From Pelagomonas calceolata (lineage: Eukaryota > Sar > Pelagophyceae > Pelagomonadales > Pelagomonadaceae), in NCBI GenBank assembly GCA_918797485.1, contig CAKKNE010000006.1:3782001-3846000 (forward strand): DNA of 64,000 nucleotides, written 5' to 3'. The translations under genes and the position numbers were made by a program. Each line of letters opens with the position of its first letter. Position 1 is the first letter of the stretch. The notes under the pieces are model-generated. The model had not been told where the DNA came from. It saw only the letters and a list, made by a program, of their open reading frames with translations, and searched no databases. Of the stretch, positions 19,101 through 29,035 are shown piece after piece.

Positions 19101-19793
19101 CCCTCTACCTTAATTCTGCTCGGCGCGCTGCGGCCCTACGTCGACGCCGCGCAGCCCAAGCGCCGCGGCAAGGACGCCGAGGCGGACTCCAAGGTCGACC
19201 GCGCGCTCGTCGCTTCGGTCCGGGACGCATGCGCCGCGCGGGCCTCAGTGATCCGCCGCGACGCCGACGACGATGAGAACTGGGATTTACTAGATGCCTT
19301 CGAGGGCGCGCTAGGCACGCACGCGCCGGCCAAGAAGAAGGCGCCGCCTGCTCCAGAGGAGGAGGAGCCCTGGGACGCGCCCGCCGAACCACCCAAGCTG
19401 CCCAAGGCCAAGAGCCCGCCGCGCCGCCGCGCGCCGCCCGCGCGCCGCGGCTCGGGCTACCGCTCCGGCGCGTCGAGCCTCAGCGAGCCGCTCGAGAAGA
19501 TCGCCGAGGCGAGCGACGAGGACTCGGACGACGGCGGCGCCGCGCTTCTCCAACGTCGCTCGCAGGACGACGTGCCCGACGACCTGTCGGCCGTGTCGTC
19601 GCTCAAGGACGACGACCAGGCGGGTTCGAATTCGCGCAAGCGCAAGCCGCACCCGCTGTCGCCGATCCCGAGCGCGCCCGTCGTCGAGAGCGACGAGGAG
19701 CCCGCCGAGCCGTCGCCGAAGAAGAAGAAGACGCCCAAGAAGTCGCCGCCGAAGCGCAAGTCGCTCGGCCGCGCCGCCAAGAAGAGCTCCTGA
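16177..19793 (+). CDS. SCC3: Cohesin subunit SCC3/STAG (one intron)
   Basis: Exon 1 16177-16826, intron 16827-16906, exon 2 16907-19793; the product is 1178 residues. The N-terminus is basic and acidic (Lys/Glu/Asp-rich). The STAG domain includes SLIVDVLT joined by splicing to RLSGSAVAHARHVG, then FEGVFSKRYRDSKPEVR (the SCD, as in HRYRDxxPEIR) and YLKYAAWVLDFQD. HEAT-like helices fill the middle. The C-terminus (from about 990) is disordered, Pro/Lys-rich with basic nuclear-localisation-like runs. SCC3 binds the SCC1-SMC ring and is needed for sister-chromatid cohesion. Splicing at the chosen sites reproduces the conserved STAG sequence exactly. Confidence 0.9.
16827..16906 (+). other. Introner-like intron in SCC3
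   Basis: 80 bp, GTGCAACGCG...GACTCACACAG, phase 2. It contains the core GCGTCGATGGCGTGAGG shared with the other introns here but lacks clear terminal inverted repeats, so it is probably an older or different introner. Confidence 0.85.
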
Positions 19794-19854
19794 AGCATGT
19801 TCCCCCCTCTCCCCACGGCGACTAAGCGCCATACTACTCGAACTCTTACACTTC

Positions 19855-20652
19855 CTAGTCCAGCGACGGCATCGTCCCGAGGTTGATGTGGCTCGTCTTC
19901 GTCTTGATGACCTCGTCGATGAGGCCGTAGTCCTTGGCCTCGCCGGGCATCATGTAGAAGTCGCGGTCCGTATCCTCGGCGAGCTTGTCCGCGGGCTGGC
20001 CCGTGTACTCGGCCATGTACGTGTTGATGACGGCCTTGGTGAAAAGGATCTCCTTCGCCTGGATCTCGATGTCGGCGGCCTGGCCCTGCGCGCCGCCGAG
20101 CGGCTGGTGGATCATGATGCGCGCGTTCGGCAGGGATTTCCTCTTCCCTTTGGCGCCGGCGCCTAATAAGAACGCGCCCATCGACGCGGCCATGCCGAAG
20201 CAGACCGTGCTCACGTCGCAGGGGATGAACTGCATCGTGTCGTAGATGGCCATGCCCGCGGATACCGAGCCGCCGGGGCTGTTGATGTACAGCGTGATGT
20301 CGGCCTCCGGGTCCTCGTTCGCGAGGTAGAGCATCTGCGCGACGAGCACGTTGCCTACTTCGTCATTTACCTCGCTGCCGAGGAGCAAAATGCGGTCCTT
20401 GAGCAATCGAGACACGACATCGATCTGCTCGCCGTTCGAGCCCGTGACCGTCGGCATGATGACCGGGCGCGGCTCGGGCCTCGGCTTCTCGGGCTCCGGC
20501 GCGGGCGGCTGCGGCCCGGGCTCGGACTGCAGCGGCGCCACTCGGCTTCTCGGCTGCGGCGCCGGGCTGCGTCCCGCGCGCGGCTGCGGCGCCACGAGTG
20601 CGCTGGCACAGGCTGTGCTAAGTAGCAGTGCAACCGCTCGTCTTGGCGCCAT
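19855..20652 (-). CDS. clpP: Plastid-targeted ATP-dependent Clp protease proteolytic subunit
   Basis: 265 residues. A hydrophobic signal peptide (about 1-18) is followed by [10 protein letters not shown], similar to the ASAFAP cleavage motif of stramenopile plastid precursors (Leu in place of the usual aromatic residue), then a Pro-rich linker. The mature ClpP (from about 65) has the catalytic triad S157 (GMAASMG), H182 (MIHQP) and D231 (DTDRDF). It would form the tetradecameric chamber fed by ClpC in the stroma. Divergent from the TPR-DnaJ gene. Confidence 0.93.
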   Translation of the reverse strand: MAPRRAVALLLSTACASALVAPQPRAGRSPAPQPRSRVAPLQSEPGPQPPAPEPEKPRPEPRPVIMPTVTGSNGEQIDVVSRLLKDRILLLGSEVNDEVGNVLVAQMLYLANEDPEADITLYINSPGGSVSAGMAIYDTMQFIPCDVSTVCFGMAASMGAFLLGAGAKGKRKSLPNARIMIHQPLGGAQGQAADIEIQAKEILFTKAVINTYMAEYTGQPADKLAEDTDRDFYMMPGEAKDYGLIDEVIKTKTSHINLGTMPSLD

Positions 20653-20768
20653 TTCGCTGGTCCAGCAGGTTTAGGCCAGAAACAACGTTGTGTCAAGCCT
20701 CGCTCGCTGTCAGGATATTGACAAATGCGGCGCGTACGCAGCACTCGCGGAGACGGCAAGTCGAGTTA

Positions 20769-20792
20769 GCTAGCGGCCTGTAAGACACTAGC
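20769..20792. promoter_or_regulatory. Palindromic promoter element, copy 7 (ClpP/DnaJ)
   Basis: Reverse consensus copy: GCTAG, CGGCCTGTAAGACA, CTAGC. It is in a 341-bp divergent gap, 117 bp from ClpP and 202 bp from the DnaJ gene. Confidence 0.72.
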
Positions 20793-20993
20793 AAGCAAAG
20801 AGGCGTCCGTTTGCTTCTCTGGCGGTTCCAGAAGAGTCGTCCGCTGAGCGAACAAGTCGCCACGACGCTCACCAGCCAGCTGCAGTGGACATGTTAATGC
20901 GGCAATTCGCAGCCGCCACTGCGAGTCTCAGGCCTCATGCGGCAGCATTCGTGGGCTCAGGTATCATACAATTGAGTGCGCAAGCGATTTTGA

Positions 20994-22538
20994 GTGATGA
21001 GGACCGTAGTCTTAAAAACACTGCTGTCTAAGGAGAGGACAGCACCTCTCAAGCTCACGATACCAGAGAGCTGGGGAGGCGCGCCGTGCTCGAAACTCAT
21101 CAAAGCGTGGTCCAAACGGAAGCAATGCAGCGGCGAGCTGTACCTCGCGTCCAACGACGGTACGCCCATTCCCGAGGACTGGCCGTGGGAGGCGGCCGTC
21201 GAGCTCACGGCAGCACGCTGCGCGGGCCGGCGGCGGCGTGGACGCCGGACGACGACGACCCGGCCAAGCGGCGCGACGACGACGCGGCCACGAACGCCCG
21301 CGCTGCGAGTCTGCTGCGCGCGCGGCGCCTTCGACGAGGCCGACCGCGCGTTCCGCCGCGTGCTCGAAGGCGGCGCCGCGGCGTTGGGTGTGTGCGTCGG
21401 AGCGGCTGGAGACGCGGCGACGGTCGCGAGTGAAGGTCTTGACGCGACGACCGCGTGTGCGGCGGACGTCGCAACGGCGCGGCGCGAGCTCCTGCGCGCG
21501 GACGGCACCGACGATGGCGCAGAAGTCACGCGGCGGCTCGAGCGGGCCCTCGCCGCCGCGCGCGTCGCGAAGCAGACCGCGCCCGAGTCGGCCGAAATTA
21601 AAAAACTCGAGGCCGCCGCGCTGTGTCGCCTGAAGCGCTGGCCCGAGGCGGCCACGGCGCTCGGTGGGGACGAGGTGGACGCGCCGAAGGGAGCCGTTCC
21701 GAACACGATCGACCGCCGCGACGCCCTGGATCTCCTGAAGGCGCTCTGCTACGGCGGCGACGCCGCGCGAGCGGCCCGCGTCGCGTCGGCGTGGGCGGCG
21801 CGGTTCGCCCGGTCGCGGGATTGGTGCGCGAGCCAGGCGCGGCGGTTCGGCTCCGTCGCCGAGCTCAAGGACAAGGGCGACGCCGCCTTCCGCGCGGGCG
21901 ACGCCCGGGCCGCGGAGCGCTGGTACGCCGCGGCGCTCGACGAGGACCCGGAGCACCCGGCGCTGCACTACAATGCGGCCGCGTGCCTCGAGAAGCTCGG
22001 CCGCCCGCTCGACGCGGCGCGCTGCTGCGCGAGCGCCCTGCGCTGCCGGCCGGACTACGCCGCGGCGCGTTTGCGGCGGGCGCGCTGCCTCGCGCGCGGG
22101 GCCGCCGCCGACGGCGACCGCGGGGCGAACGCCAAGGCCTACCTCGAGGCGGCGCTGGACGAGTACGCGCGGTGCCCGGACGCGGCCGCGGAGCAGGCGG
22201 CGTGCCGGAAGCGCCTCGCCTTTTGCGACACCGCGGACCCCGAGGCCGACGCGGCCGCGGCGCGCGCCTACGCGGCCCGCGCCCGCGCGCAACAAGCGCC
22301 GCCGCCGCCTCCGAAGCCCAAGGTCGTGGGCCCGACGCTTTACGACGTCGTCGGCGCGCCGCGCGACGCGTCTCCATCAATGCTCAAGCGCGCGTACCGC
22401 GCGCGGGCGCTGCGCATGCACCCGGACAAGAGCAAGGCGCCCGACGCCGAGGACCGCTTCCGCGAGCTGCAGGCGGCCTACGACGTGCTCTCGGACGCGC
22501 GGGAGCGGGCGGCGTACGACCGGGAGACGTTTGTGTAA
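20994..22538 (+). CDS. TPR-DnaJ co-chaperone
   Basis: 514 residues. Residues 4-65 form a small N-terminal domain (LKLTIPESWGG ... ASNDGTPIPEDW). TPR units follow at about 160-400, and a C-terminal J domain spans about 445-512 (TLYDVVGAPRDAS, LKRAYRARALRMHPDKSK with the catalytic HPD, ending AYDVLSDARERAAYD). The J domain stimulates Hsp70; the TPRs bind Hsp70/Hsp90 tails or clients. This resembles DNAJC7/DNAJC3-type proteins. No signal peptide, so probably cytosolic. Its stop is 33 bp from the convergent BspA-like gene. Confidence 0.87.
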   Translation: MMRTVVLKTLLSKERTAPLKLTIPESWGGAPCSKLIKAWSKRKQCSGELYLASNDGTPIPEDWPWEAAVELTAARCAGRRRRGRRTTTTRPSGATTTRPRTPALRVCCARGAFDEADRAFRRVLEGGAAALGVCVGAAGDAATVASEGLDATTACAADVATARRELLRADGTDDGAEVTRRLERALAAARVAKQTAPESAEIKKLEAAALCRLKRWPEAATALGGDEVDAPKGAVPNTIDRRDALDLLKALCYGGDAARAARVASAWAARFARSRDWCASQARRFGSVAELKDKGDAAFRAGDARAAERWYAAALDEDPEHPALHYNAAACLEKLGRPLDAARCCASALRCRPDYAAARLRRARCLARGAAADGDRGANAKAYLEAALDEYARCPDAAAEQAACRKRLAFCDTADPEADAAAARAYAARARAQQAPPPPPKPKVVGPTLYDVVGAPRDASPSMLKRAYRARALRMHPDKSKAPDAEDRFRELQAAYDVLSDARERAAYDRETFV

Positions 22539-22571
22539 GTTTTTTGTGTTATTTATGACGGTGTAGTGAGC

Positions 22572-24327
22572 TTAGTCATAGTAGTTAGGAAAGACGTTGG
22601 GGCGGTAGTCTGGATGCGCCGGCTTGCAGTTTGGAGGAGGTGGCGGATTGCCGTCCTGTTTGAATTTGATAAGGTATTCGGGATACGCTTGCGCGTCGTG
22701 GTAAGTGACGAAAATTGATGGGTCCTGGGGGTTGTCGACCGTCGAATCGTAGTGCGCGTGCGTGGCCGCGTCGCGCACGTCGGGCGTGAGCGCGTCTCTG
22801 CAGGACGCCGCACGACGTCGACGAGCACCCGGTGCCACTGAACGCGCTGTACAGGTCCACGTCATCGTCCACGCACCAGCCGAGGTCCTGGTTAAAGGCA
22901 TCGGCTTCGCGAAACATCTCGTACATCGTCGTGACGCTGTGGACCGCCCATCCACTGAGGTCTTGGTTGAAGGCCGAGGCGAAGTAGAACATCCCGTCCA
23001 TGCCCGTAACGCCAGAGGTGTCCCACGCGCCGATGTCCTGGTTAAAGGCGTAAGCGTGGTAGAACATCCTGTACATGCTCGTGACGCCGGAGGTGTCCCA
23101 CGCGCCGATGTCCTCGTTAAAGGACGATGCGCCCGAGTTGTAGCAACTGGAATACTCAGGAGAGTTGCTATCGCAAAACAAAAACGACATGCTCGTCACC
23201 CCCCCAGTCGCCCACGTCGAGATGTGGCCGTACATGCGGATGGCCTCGTCGCGGTTCGAGAGCCAGAGCGTGACGGCGTCGCCTATCGAAAGGTTGTCAG
23301 CAACAAGAGGTGAAACTGTGGGCGCGAACGTCGGCGCGGGCGTCGTCGGCGCGGGCGTCGGTGCTGGAGATACCGTCGGCGCGGGCGTGCCGCTGATTTT
23401 GACGTTGATGCGCTGATCCTTAAAATGGCAGGCCCCACACGCGCCGCCGCCGTGCACAACCACGCGATTCGCTCCGGTGCACTCCGCTGGGAACGTGCTA
23501 CCAGAGAAGACTTCGCCGTTTGGATGCGTGCACTCTACCTCACACTGAGGCTGCCAGCCGTACGGGGTGACAGTATTACCATGCGCAATTACGTGGTCTT
23601 GCAGGTCAATTGTCACAGACCCGGCTGCGTTGTATCCTCCGACGCAAGCAATGCCCGCAACTAATGTGACTTCATCCCGAAGTTGCGGCAGCTCCCAGTT
23701 GCTCGCAGGTGCAAGGTCCCAAAATGGATCAGTGCTAGTTTGCGTCGTTTCAACGTAGTAGCCAGCGCTGTCCTGGCTCACGGCGAGAATTAGTTCAGCA
23801 GACTTGCCACAAAGAAAGTTTGACCAGAGCTCGGCATTCGCACCTAAACCAGGAGAGCACCACCCCGTAGTCGGCCCAACAGAGGTTGAGGCCGTGAGCG
23901 ACCCGTATGTCAACTTGCGACCCGTGGTCGGCGATGGCGTCGGTGCGGAAGTTTCCACCTCGAATAGAAGGGCTTGCGTGCTGTCATATGAGTCCACCAC
24001 GTCGCATGCTACGAAATTATGGCACCACCCAGGTTGCCAGTCGGGATTGTCATGCCACCACGCGTATTTGCACTTGTAGTTGGCAGGCGCCGTGCAACCA
24101 TCGGGGATCTCGCTCACAAGACATTTCTGCTGACACTCTTCAGCTGACGTCGACGGCCAGCCGTTGCACACGTTGTCCGCACAGTTTGACGTACAGCCAG
24201 AGCATTCCTTCGCCCCGAGAGATTTCATTCCAGCCAGGCTCTCTGCCAGGCTTGGTGTCGCCAGCACCAGACACAGCAACAGTTCGACCCGTAAGTGATA
24301 CTGTGCTGGCATTACTGCTCGCAGCAT
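22572..24327 (-). CDS. Secreted BspA-like (DUF285) repeat protein
   Basis: Begins with a signal peptide ([15 protein letters not shown]). A Cys-rich region (about 35-105) and a beta-rich Cys region follow, then a Thr/Pro/Ala linker ([15 protein letters not shown]). The repeats read [36 protein letters not shown] and [15 protein letters not shown], the 26-residue BspA/DUF285 leucine-rich unit common in stramenopile and bacterial surface proteins. Near 22805 the frame changes by one; the alternative frame (ending at 22572, NVFPNYYD) looks more protein-like than the Arg-rich original. It is probably a cell-surface or secreted adhesion/recognition protein; the partner is unknown. Confidence 0.8.
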
Positions 24328-24487
24328 CAGCTGGCCTGCATCAGCATATCAGGACAGGTGTTGTGTAGTGGTCATAGCCTCGACGGGGCTGCCGAGCGCA
24401 TCGGAAGGAACGTCGACGCGCACATAGGGCTGCCCACGCGTGGCTACAGCGGCCCGCAGCGCACACAGCGCGCGTCGGAGCGTGCTC

Positions 24488-24511
24488 GCTAGTATCTTAC
24501 TGGCCGCTAGC
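24488..24511. promoter_or_regulatory. Palindromic promoter element, copy 8 (BspA-like gene)
   Basis: GCTAG, TATCTTACTGGCCG, CTAGC; 161 bp upstream of the BspA-like start. The remaining gap (24328-24873) shows nothing recognisable. Confidence 0.7.
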
Positions 24512-24873
24512 TGCGCACAGGGTTTCCGAAGCGTTGGAGCCCTGGAAGCCGCGGCCCGGGGCGGTACCCCCTCCAGAGCGGATAAGACACGAACCCGCAC
24601 AGAGTCGCCCCACCCCTCCCCGACTCATCCTAACGGCATCGTGAAGGCCCCTCGGGACACATGAGTATTTTATCAAGAGGTAAGGTCGTTTAAAGGAATA
24701 TGGAAGTAGAAAGCGGAGGAGTTCCGGGAAAGTGAAGCGTCGCCGGCAATGCAGTCGTCAGTCGGACACGACGCGCGCCTGATCTGGAGGTTCGGTGGCG
24801 TGCGCTTGGACCATTTCAACGGCACCGGGCGGCACAGGGACGGCAGTCGCCGTCGGGATCGGTTCGACCGAAA

Positions 24874-25410
24874 TCACGGTCGCATGACGACGTCCAGAGT
24901 CCAAGGCAGCCGCCTCGTCCCCCTCGCTGCCGCCGCCTCGCGGTATCGCGCCGCCTCTTCCCGTTGCCGCCGCCTCGCGTCGCGGTCTCGCGCCTCCGAG
25001 GCCCGATCCACGTGACGACGATGAACTCGATTCACGACATCGGCAGTTCCCCACATTGCTTGTCGTTGCATGTTTATAAATCTGTTTGCCGCAGCGTCGA
25101 GGGCGGCCGGGCGCTCTCGTGGTGCGCGCGTGGGCGCTCCAGCGGCCGCCCATGCGCGCCGCCGCCGACGGTTGCAGGTCGCGGTCGCACGACCGCCCGA
25201 CAAAGCGGGACACGGCGCCTCGTTCCGAGGCGGATTGGTGGCCAGGACTTGCGTGATGCACTGGCGGCAGAAGCTGTGGTTGCACGGCGTCGTGACCCGG
25301 TCGCTGTACGGCTCAAAGCAGATGCCGCATTCCCCCTCCGACTGCGGCCGCGCCCGTCGGTTGGGGCGGCGTTGCGTGGTCGGTACGAGAACTTGCAGGA
25401 GGCTGCGCAC
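24874..25410 (-). CDS. RING finger domain, second tandem copy (part of RING E3 locus)
   Basis: Contains CGICFEPYSDRVTTPCNHSFC and RQCITQVLATNPPRNEAPC, a C3HC4 RING finger for E2 binding. The last Cys pair is read through a one-base shift: the expected CPLCR is visible in the next frame at a CCC run. The DNA is about 95% identical to the first RING copy upstream (compare 25190-25345 with 25645-25795). It is out of frame with the upstream exon, so it is either the C-terminal half of the same gene (indel or intron between) or a separate gene. Confidence 0.6.
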   Translation of the reverse strand: MRSLLQVLVPTTQRRPNRRARPQSEGECGICFEPYSDRVTTPCNHSFCRQCITQVLATNPPRNEAPCPALSGGRATATCNRRRRRAWAAAGAPTRAPRERPAALDAAANRFINMQRQAMWGTADVVNRVHRRHVDRASEARDRDARRRQREEAARYREAAAARGTRRLPWTLDVVMRP

Positions 25411-25960
25411 GGACCGTTGGCGGCGCCACCTCGACGGGCGACGCCGTCTCGGCCGCGGCCCGCAGCCGGGCGTTCTCCGCGGCGAAGCATCTCTGCGATG
25501 GTCTCTGCCGGTTCCGGCGGCGCGGCGGCGGGAGACGACGCGGCGGCCGGCGGCACGGCGGCCGGCGGCGCCCGCCTATGCGCTGCAGCCGCGTGGGGTC
25601 CCTCAGGAATGATCCGGCCTGGTGGTTGCAGGTCGCGGAGTCGCACGACCGCCCGGCAAAACGGCACGGCGCCTCGTTCCGAGGCGGATTGGTGGCCAGG
25701 ACTCGCGTGATGCACTCGCGGCAGAAGCTGTGGTTGCACGGCGTCGTAACCCGGTCGCTGTACGGCTGGAGGCAGATGGAGCACTGGCGGGGCGAAGTAA
25801 GGGTAGGAGAACTTGTGGGAGGTTGACCGAGGACCGACGGCAGCGGCGCGACCTCGACGGGCGACGCCGTCTCGGCCCCCAGTGGTTCTCCGCGCCGGAT
25901 ACGCGCGAGGTGCTCGGCCCACCAGGGTGCCGGCCGCGCGGCGGCGGCGGGAGACGACGC
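25190..25960. repeat. Tandem duplication of RING plus linker, period about 410-455 bp
   Basis: Three anchor pairs match at high identity: 25190/25645 (RING), 25432/25856 (linker) and 25530/25940 (Ala-rich linker). A recent internal duplication within the RING locus. Confidence 0.75.
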
Positions 25961-26725
25961 GGCGGCCGGCGGCGCCGGCCTAGGCGCTGCCGCCGTCTCT
26001 CCTCCTCCTGTACATCCAAAACAAATTGCGCTCAGCAAGAAAGTCCCTATAATTGGACCCCGGAGAGTACTTCGAAGCAACCACGTAAAAATAATGGCAA
26101 CGTTCGCAGTGGCCAAGAGAATCGCCGAGACCTTTCGTACGCTCTCCGGGATGCACGGCGTCTGGCACACCATTGTCCGACGTTCTACAAACTGCCGCAC
26201 GCCCGGGGCGGCTCCTTCTTCGGTCGCGGAAGCCTCCCAGCAACAGGGCGTCTTCGGTCGCACGCCCTCTACTTTATAAATTGGAGCCACACAGCAGCAG
26301 CAAAAGCCGACGGCGGGCGTGTCGAGTTTGTCGCTCTCTACTTCCTCAACCCGAAACACACAGCAGCAGCACAAAGGGAGGCAGGCAAGGACAAGGGCGA
26401 CGAGGATCATTGTAGTCATCATGGGAGAGTCATCATCATCATCATCATCATGAGGCGATTGGGAGGGTTGGTCAGTTGGACCGCTCACGGGCGTCGACTG
26501 ATCGCAAATCATCCAGTAGTGCCCATGGTACGAGCTGTAGAAGCTCCCGTCGCAGCCGGCGGGTTCGACTTCGCACCAGTTGAAGGACGAACCGTCGCAG
26601 GCAGTTGCTGGGCAGCCCTCTTGGTTGGAGCAGAAGGTGTTGCTCCACGTTGCTTTGCACGAGCAGGCCTCTGCGGCAGCGCGCCCGAGGCAGCCCGCCA
26701 GCAGTGCCACTGTAGTGAAGGCCAT
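25313..26725 (-). CDS. Secretory-pathway membrane RING E3 ligase
   Basis: 470 codons. Signal peptide (MAFTTVALLAGCLGRAAAEA), then a lumenal Cys-rich domain (CSCKATWSNTFCSNQEGC and after). An acidic run of seven Asp from a CAT/ATC microsatellite is followed by a membrane span with a CCCC motif (about 105-128) and further hydrophobic segments near 205-245. A cytosolic RING finger begins CSICLQPYSDRVTTPCNH. The architecture fits a transmembrane ubiquitin ligase of the endomembrane system. The final RING Cys pair is off frame by one base at a C run, and the downstream 90 residues are probably read in the wrong frame. A second RING copy follows. Confidence 0.7.
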   Translation of the reverse strand: MAFTTVALLAGCLGRAAAEACSCKATWSNTFCSNQEGCPATACDGSSFNWCEVEPAGCDGSFYSSYHGHYWMICDQSTPVSGPTDQPSQSPHDDDDDDDSPMMTTMILVALVLACLPLCCCCVFRVEEVESDKLDTPAVGFCCCCVAPIYKVEGVRPKTPCCWEASATEEGAAPGVRQFVERRTMVCQTPCIPESVRKVSAILLATANVAIIFTWLLRSTLRGPIIGTFLLSAICFGCTGGGETAAAPRPAPPAAASSPAAAARPAPWWAEHLARIRRGEPLGAETASPVEVAPLPSVLGQPPTSSPTLTSPRQCSICLQPYSDRVTTPCNHSFCRECITRVLATNPPRNEAPCRFAGRSCDSATCNHQAGSFLRDPTRLQRIGGRRRPPCRRPPRRLPPPRRRNRQRPSQRCFAAENARLRAAAETASPVEVAPPTVRAQPPASSRTDHATPPQPTGAAAVGGGMRHLL

Positions 26726-27151
26726 GCGGGGTTCGAAGCTTTAGGAGGACCAGCGGCGGAGCCCCAGCGACATATTCGCCGCCGGTCACCTTTTTACGGG
26801 CAGCAAGGCAGCCAAATGCGCTTGCCTCGATCTGCCACCATTAATGATTCGCTCCACAGAGCGCGTGCCTCACTGCATCGATGAATGGGCAGCCCTGGTG
26901 AACCTTGCGGCGCAGCCCGGCGCAGATCTAGATCTTGCTACCTACTGCGCACACGCTGGCGGAACCATGCTTTTTTCAGTGGCAGCATGCAAAACCCAAC
27001 GCGCCCCGACCCGCCCCAGGTCCCTCCGACTGTGCCCCCCCACGGCCTCGCGACGGCCCCAAACGTGAAGTCAAAAGGCACGGGTTTCGAGGGCCGCAGC
27101 AGTTTAACAAAATAATACAAAGTGCAGCCCGTCAGGGCAGCCCACAAGACC
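26726..27151. other. Intergenic region, RING locus to TPR gene (divergent)
   Basis: No gene or promoter palindrome seen. A minus-strand frame at 26938-27192 with one hydrophobic segment overlaps the TPR gene start and is not convincing. Confidence 0.5.
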
Positions 27152-28778
27152 ATGGCCTGCGTCACGAAGCTGCCCGACCCCGAGAAGATCATCGTTAGTG
27201 AAGCGAGCGCGCTCCAGCGGGCCGCGGCGCTCGACGAGTACGGTGAGGACGTTGCCAGCTACTCCAAGCGCCTCGACGAGAAGCCCGCGGACTGCGCGAC
27301 GCTCTGCAACCGGGCCTTTTGTTATGTCAAGCTCGGGAAGTTCGAGGACGCGCGCAGGGACGCCGAGGCCTGCATCGCGGCGGACGAATCGTTCGCGCGC
27401 GGGCACACGCGCCTCGCGCAAGCGCTGGAGCGGAGCGACCGGCCGGCGGCGCTGCGAGCCTGCCGCCGGGCGCTTAGTCTAGATCGCGACGACGCCATGG
27501 CGCTGAAGCTGCTGACGACCCTGGATCTGGACGTCGCCGCCGGCTTGCGAGTCAAGAAGCGCCTCGCGGACGCGGTCGAGGACCGGCGCGACGCCGTGCG
27601 CGGCGCCCTGTCCAAGGGCGAGGCGGCGCCCTTCTGCAAGAAGTGGGCCAAATTGGATGAGAAGAGCCGGAAGCAATTGGTGGAAAGGATGCTCACGCGG
27701 GCCTTCAACGAAATAAAAGGCTGCTTCCAGGAGGCCTTCTGCCCCGCCCAGGGCGACGTCTGCGAGACGGCCGACGACCTGCCCAAGACCAAGCAGGTCG
27801 AGGTCATGCGCGAGCTGCTGGCCGTCTATGCGGTATGTACTGCGGATTTGACGCACGACGACGTGCTGCGATTGAGCGCGCCGCGGCGCGTGCCCGTGGA
27901 CACGCGCGACCCGTCGAAGGAGGACGACGACGACGCGTGGGACGAGGACGGCGAGCCGGCGATGATGCGCGTGATTAGGGACGCGGCGCGGGGCAAAGAA
28001 GTGGAAGTCCAGGGCTGCGGGCCGGTGATGCGTCGGCTCATGGAACTCTACCGCTTCCGGCCCCGCGGGGCACCCGCGCCAGGCGGACCTGAGCCTGGGT
28101 CTGATCGAGGCGCAGCGGTCGACGCTGTGCTTGGTCGTGGCGCACATGCTGTTGGGGGCGACGGCCTGCCGACGCTGTCGATCCCGACGAAGGCCTTCCT
28201 CGACGAGGCGCTTGGCCGAGCTTCGAAGGAAATGAACCCGCCAGCGCCCGGTCAAGGACGTCGTCGCGAAGAAGAAGGGCGCGGCGAAGCCGCCGGCGCC
28301 GCCGAAGGCGGCGGAGGAGGACCTGGACGCCGTCGAGGCGGGCACGGACGGCCACATCGTGACGCCGGTCGACGACGGTGGCCCGGGCGACGGCTGGGCG
28401 CAGGCGGAGGCCGCGGAGCCCGTCGAGAAGCCCTTGACCAAGGACGCCGACGAGCTCGCCGAGTTCGAGAAGTGGGCCGCCGGCGACGAGGGTGCGTTCG
28501 ATCCAAACCAGTACAAGGACGCGCCGCCCACGAACGACGAGGACTACAGCGACGACGACGAGTTCTTCGAGGAGGAGGACGCGCGGCGGCGCGTCGGCCC
28601 CGCGCGCAAGGGCGCCGACCCGACGGCGCCCGCCGCGACGCGGCGCCCGAACCGTCTGTCCACGTCGGCCGCGGACGCAGACGAGGCCTTCCGAGTCGCG
28701 GCGGCGATTGCTGAGCAGCGAAACCACTCGGACTCGAGCGACGGCGAGACGGTCAGCGACTCGGAGGCGTCCCAGTAG
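27152..28778 (+). CDS. TPR-domain protein with acidic C-terminus (frame changes)
   Basis: Starts at MACVTKLPDPEKI. TPR units lie at about residues 30-125 (ALDEYGEDVASYSKRL, CNRAFCYVKLGKFEDARRDAEACIAADESF). A helical middle region follows (FCKKWAKLDEKSRKQL, EVMRELLAVYAVC), then an acidic tail in another frame (from about 28250: RPVKDVVAKKKGAAKPP, EFEKWAAGDEGAFDPNQYKD, DDDEFFEEED), ending EASQ. At least two frame changes occur between 28040 and 28260, where two frames alternate in sensible sequence, suggesting consensus errors. The function is not identified; it may be a co-chaperone or adaptor. Confidence 0.65.
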
Positions 28779-28801
28779 CGTTGTAAGAGTCGTAAGAGTC
28801 C

Positions 28802-28822
28802 CTAGCGCGATGAGGTACTAGC
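28802..28822. promoter_or_regulatory. Palindromic promoter element, degenerate copy
   Basis: CTAG, CGCGATGAGGTA, CTAGC. Arms are kept, the core diverged. It lies between two plus-strand genes, about 215 bp before the next likely start (29036). Confidence 0.35.
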
Positions 28823-29035
28823 ATATTTCTTTGGCAGCTTGTTTATCGCGAGTTGAGGCACTTTAAGGACGTAATGATGCTGAGATAGGCAGCAAAATAT
28901 AGTCCTGTACACCCTTCGTGCTGTGACAAGCTCGCTCTGCCAGCAAGCGCCTTCTAACACTATCTCAGTGCTGCTCTCCCTGCTCTGAGTTGATCGCCGC
29001 GCTCGAACCCACTCCAGCTACCGCGTGGACAAAGA

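Noticed and set aside
26434-26455. CAT/ATC microsatellite as a CRISPR-like or regulatory repeat
   Set aside because: It encodes the Asp run inside the RING gene and is a simple trinucleotide repeat.
25622-26884. Long plus-strand open frame of about 420 codons
   Set aside because: It is antisense to the RING gene, Arg/His-rich, and mirrors that gene's codon pattern; no domain is seen.
26938-27192. Minus-strand 84-codon frame with one hydrophobic segment
   Set aside because: Overlaps the TPR gene start on the other strand; no family or promoter element.
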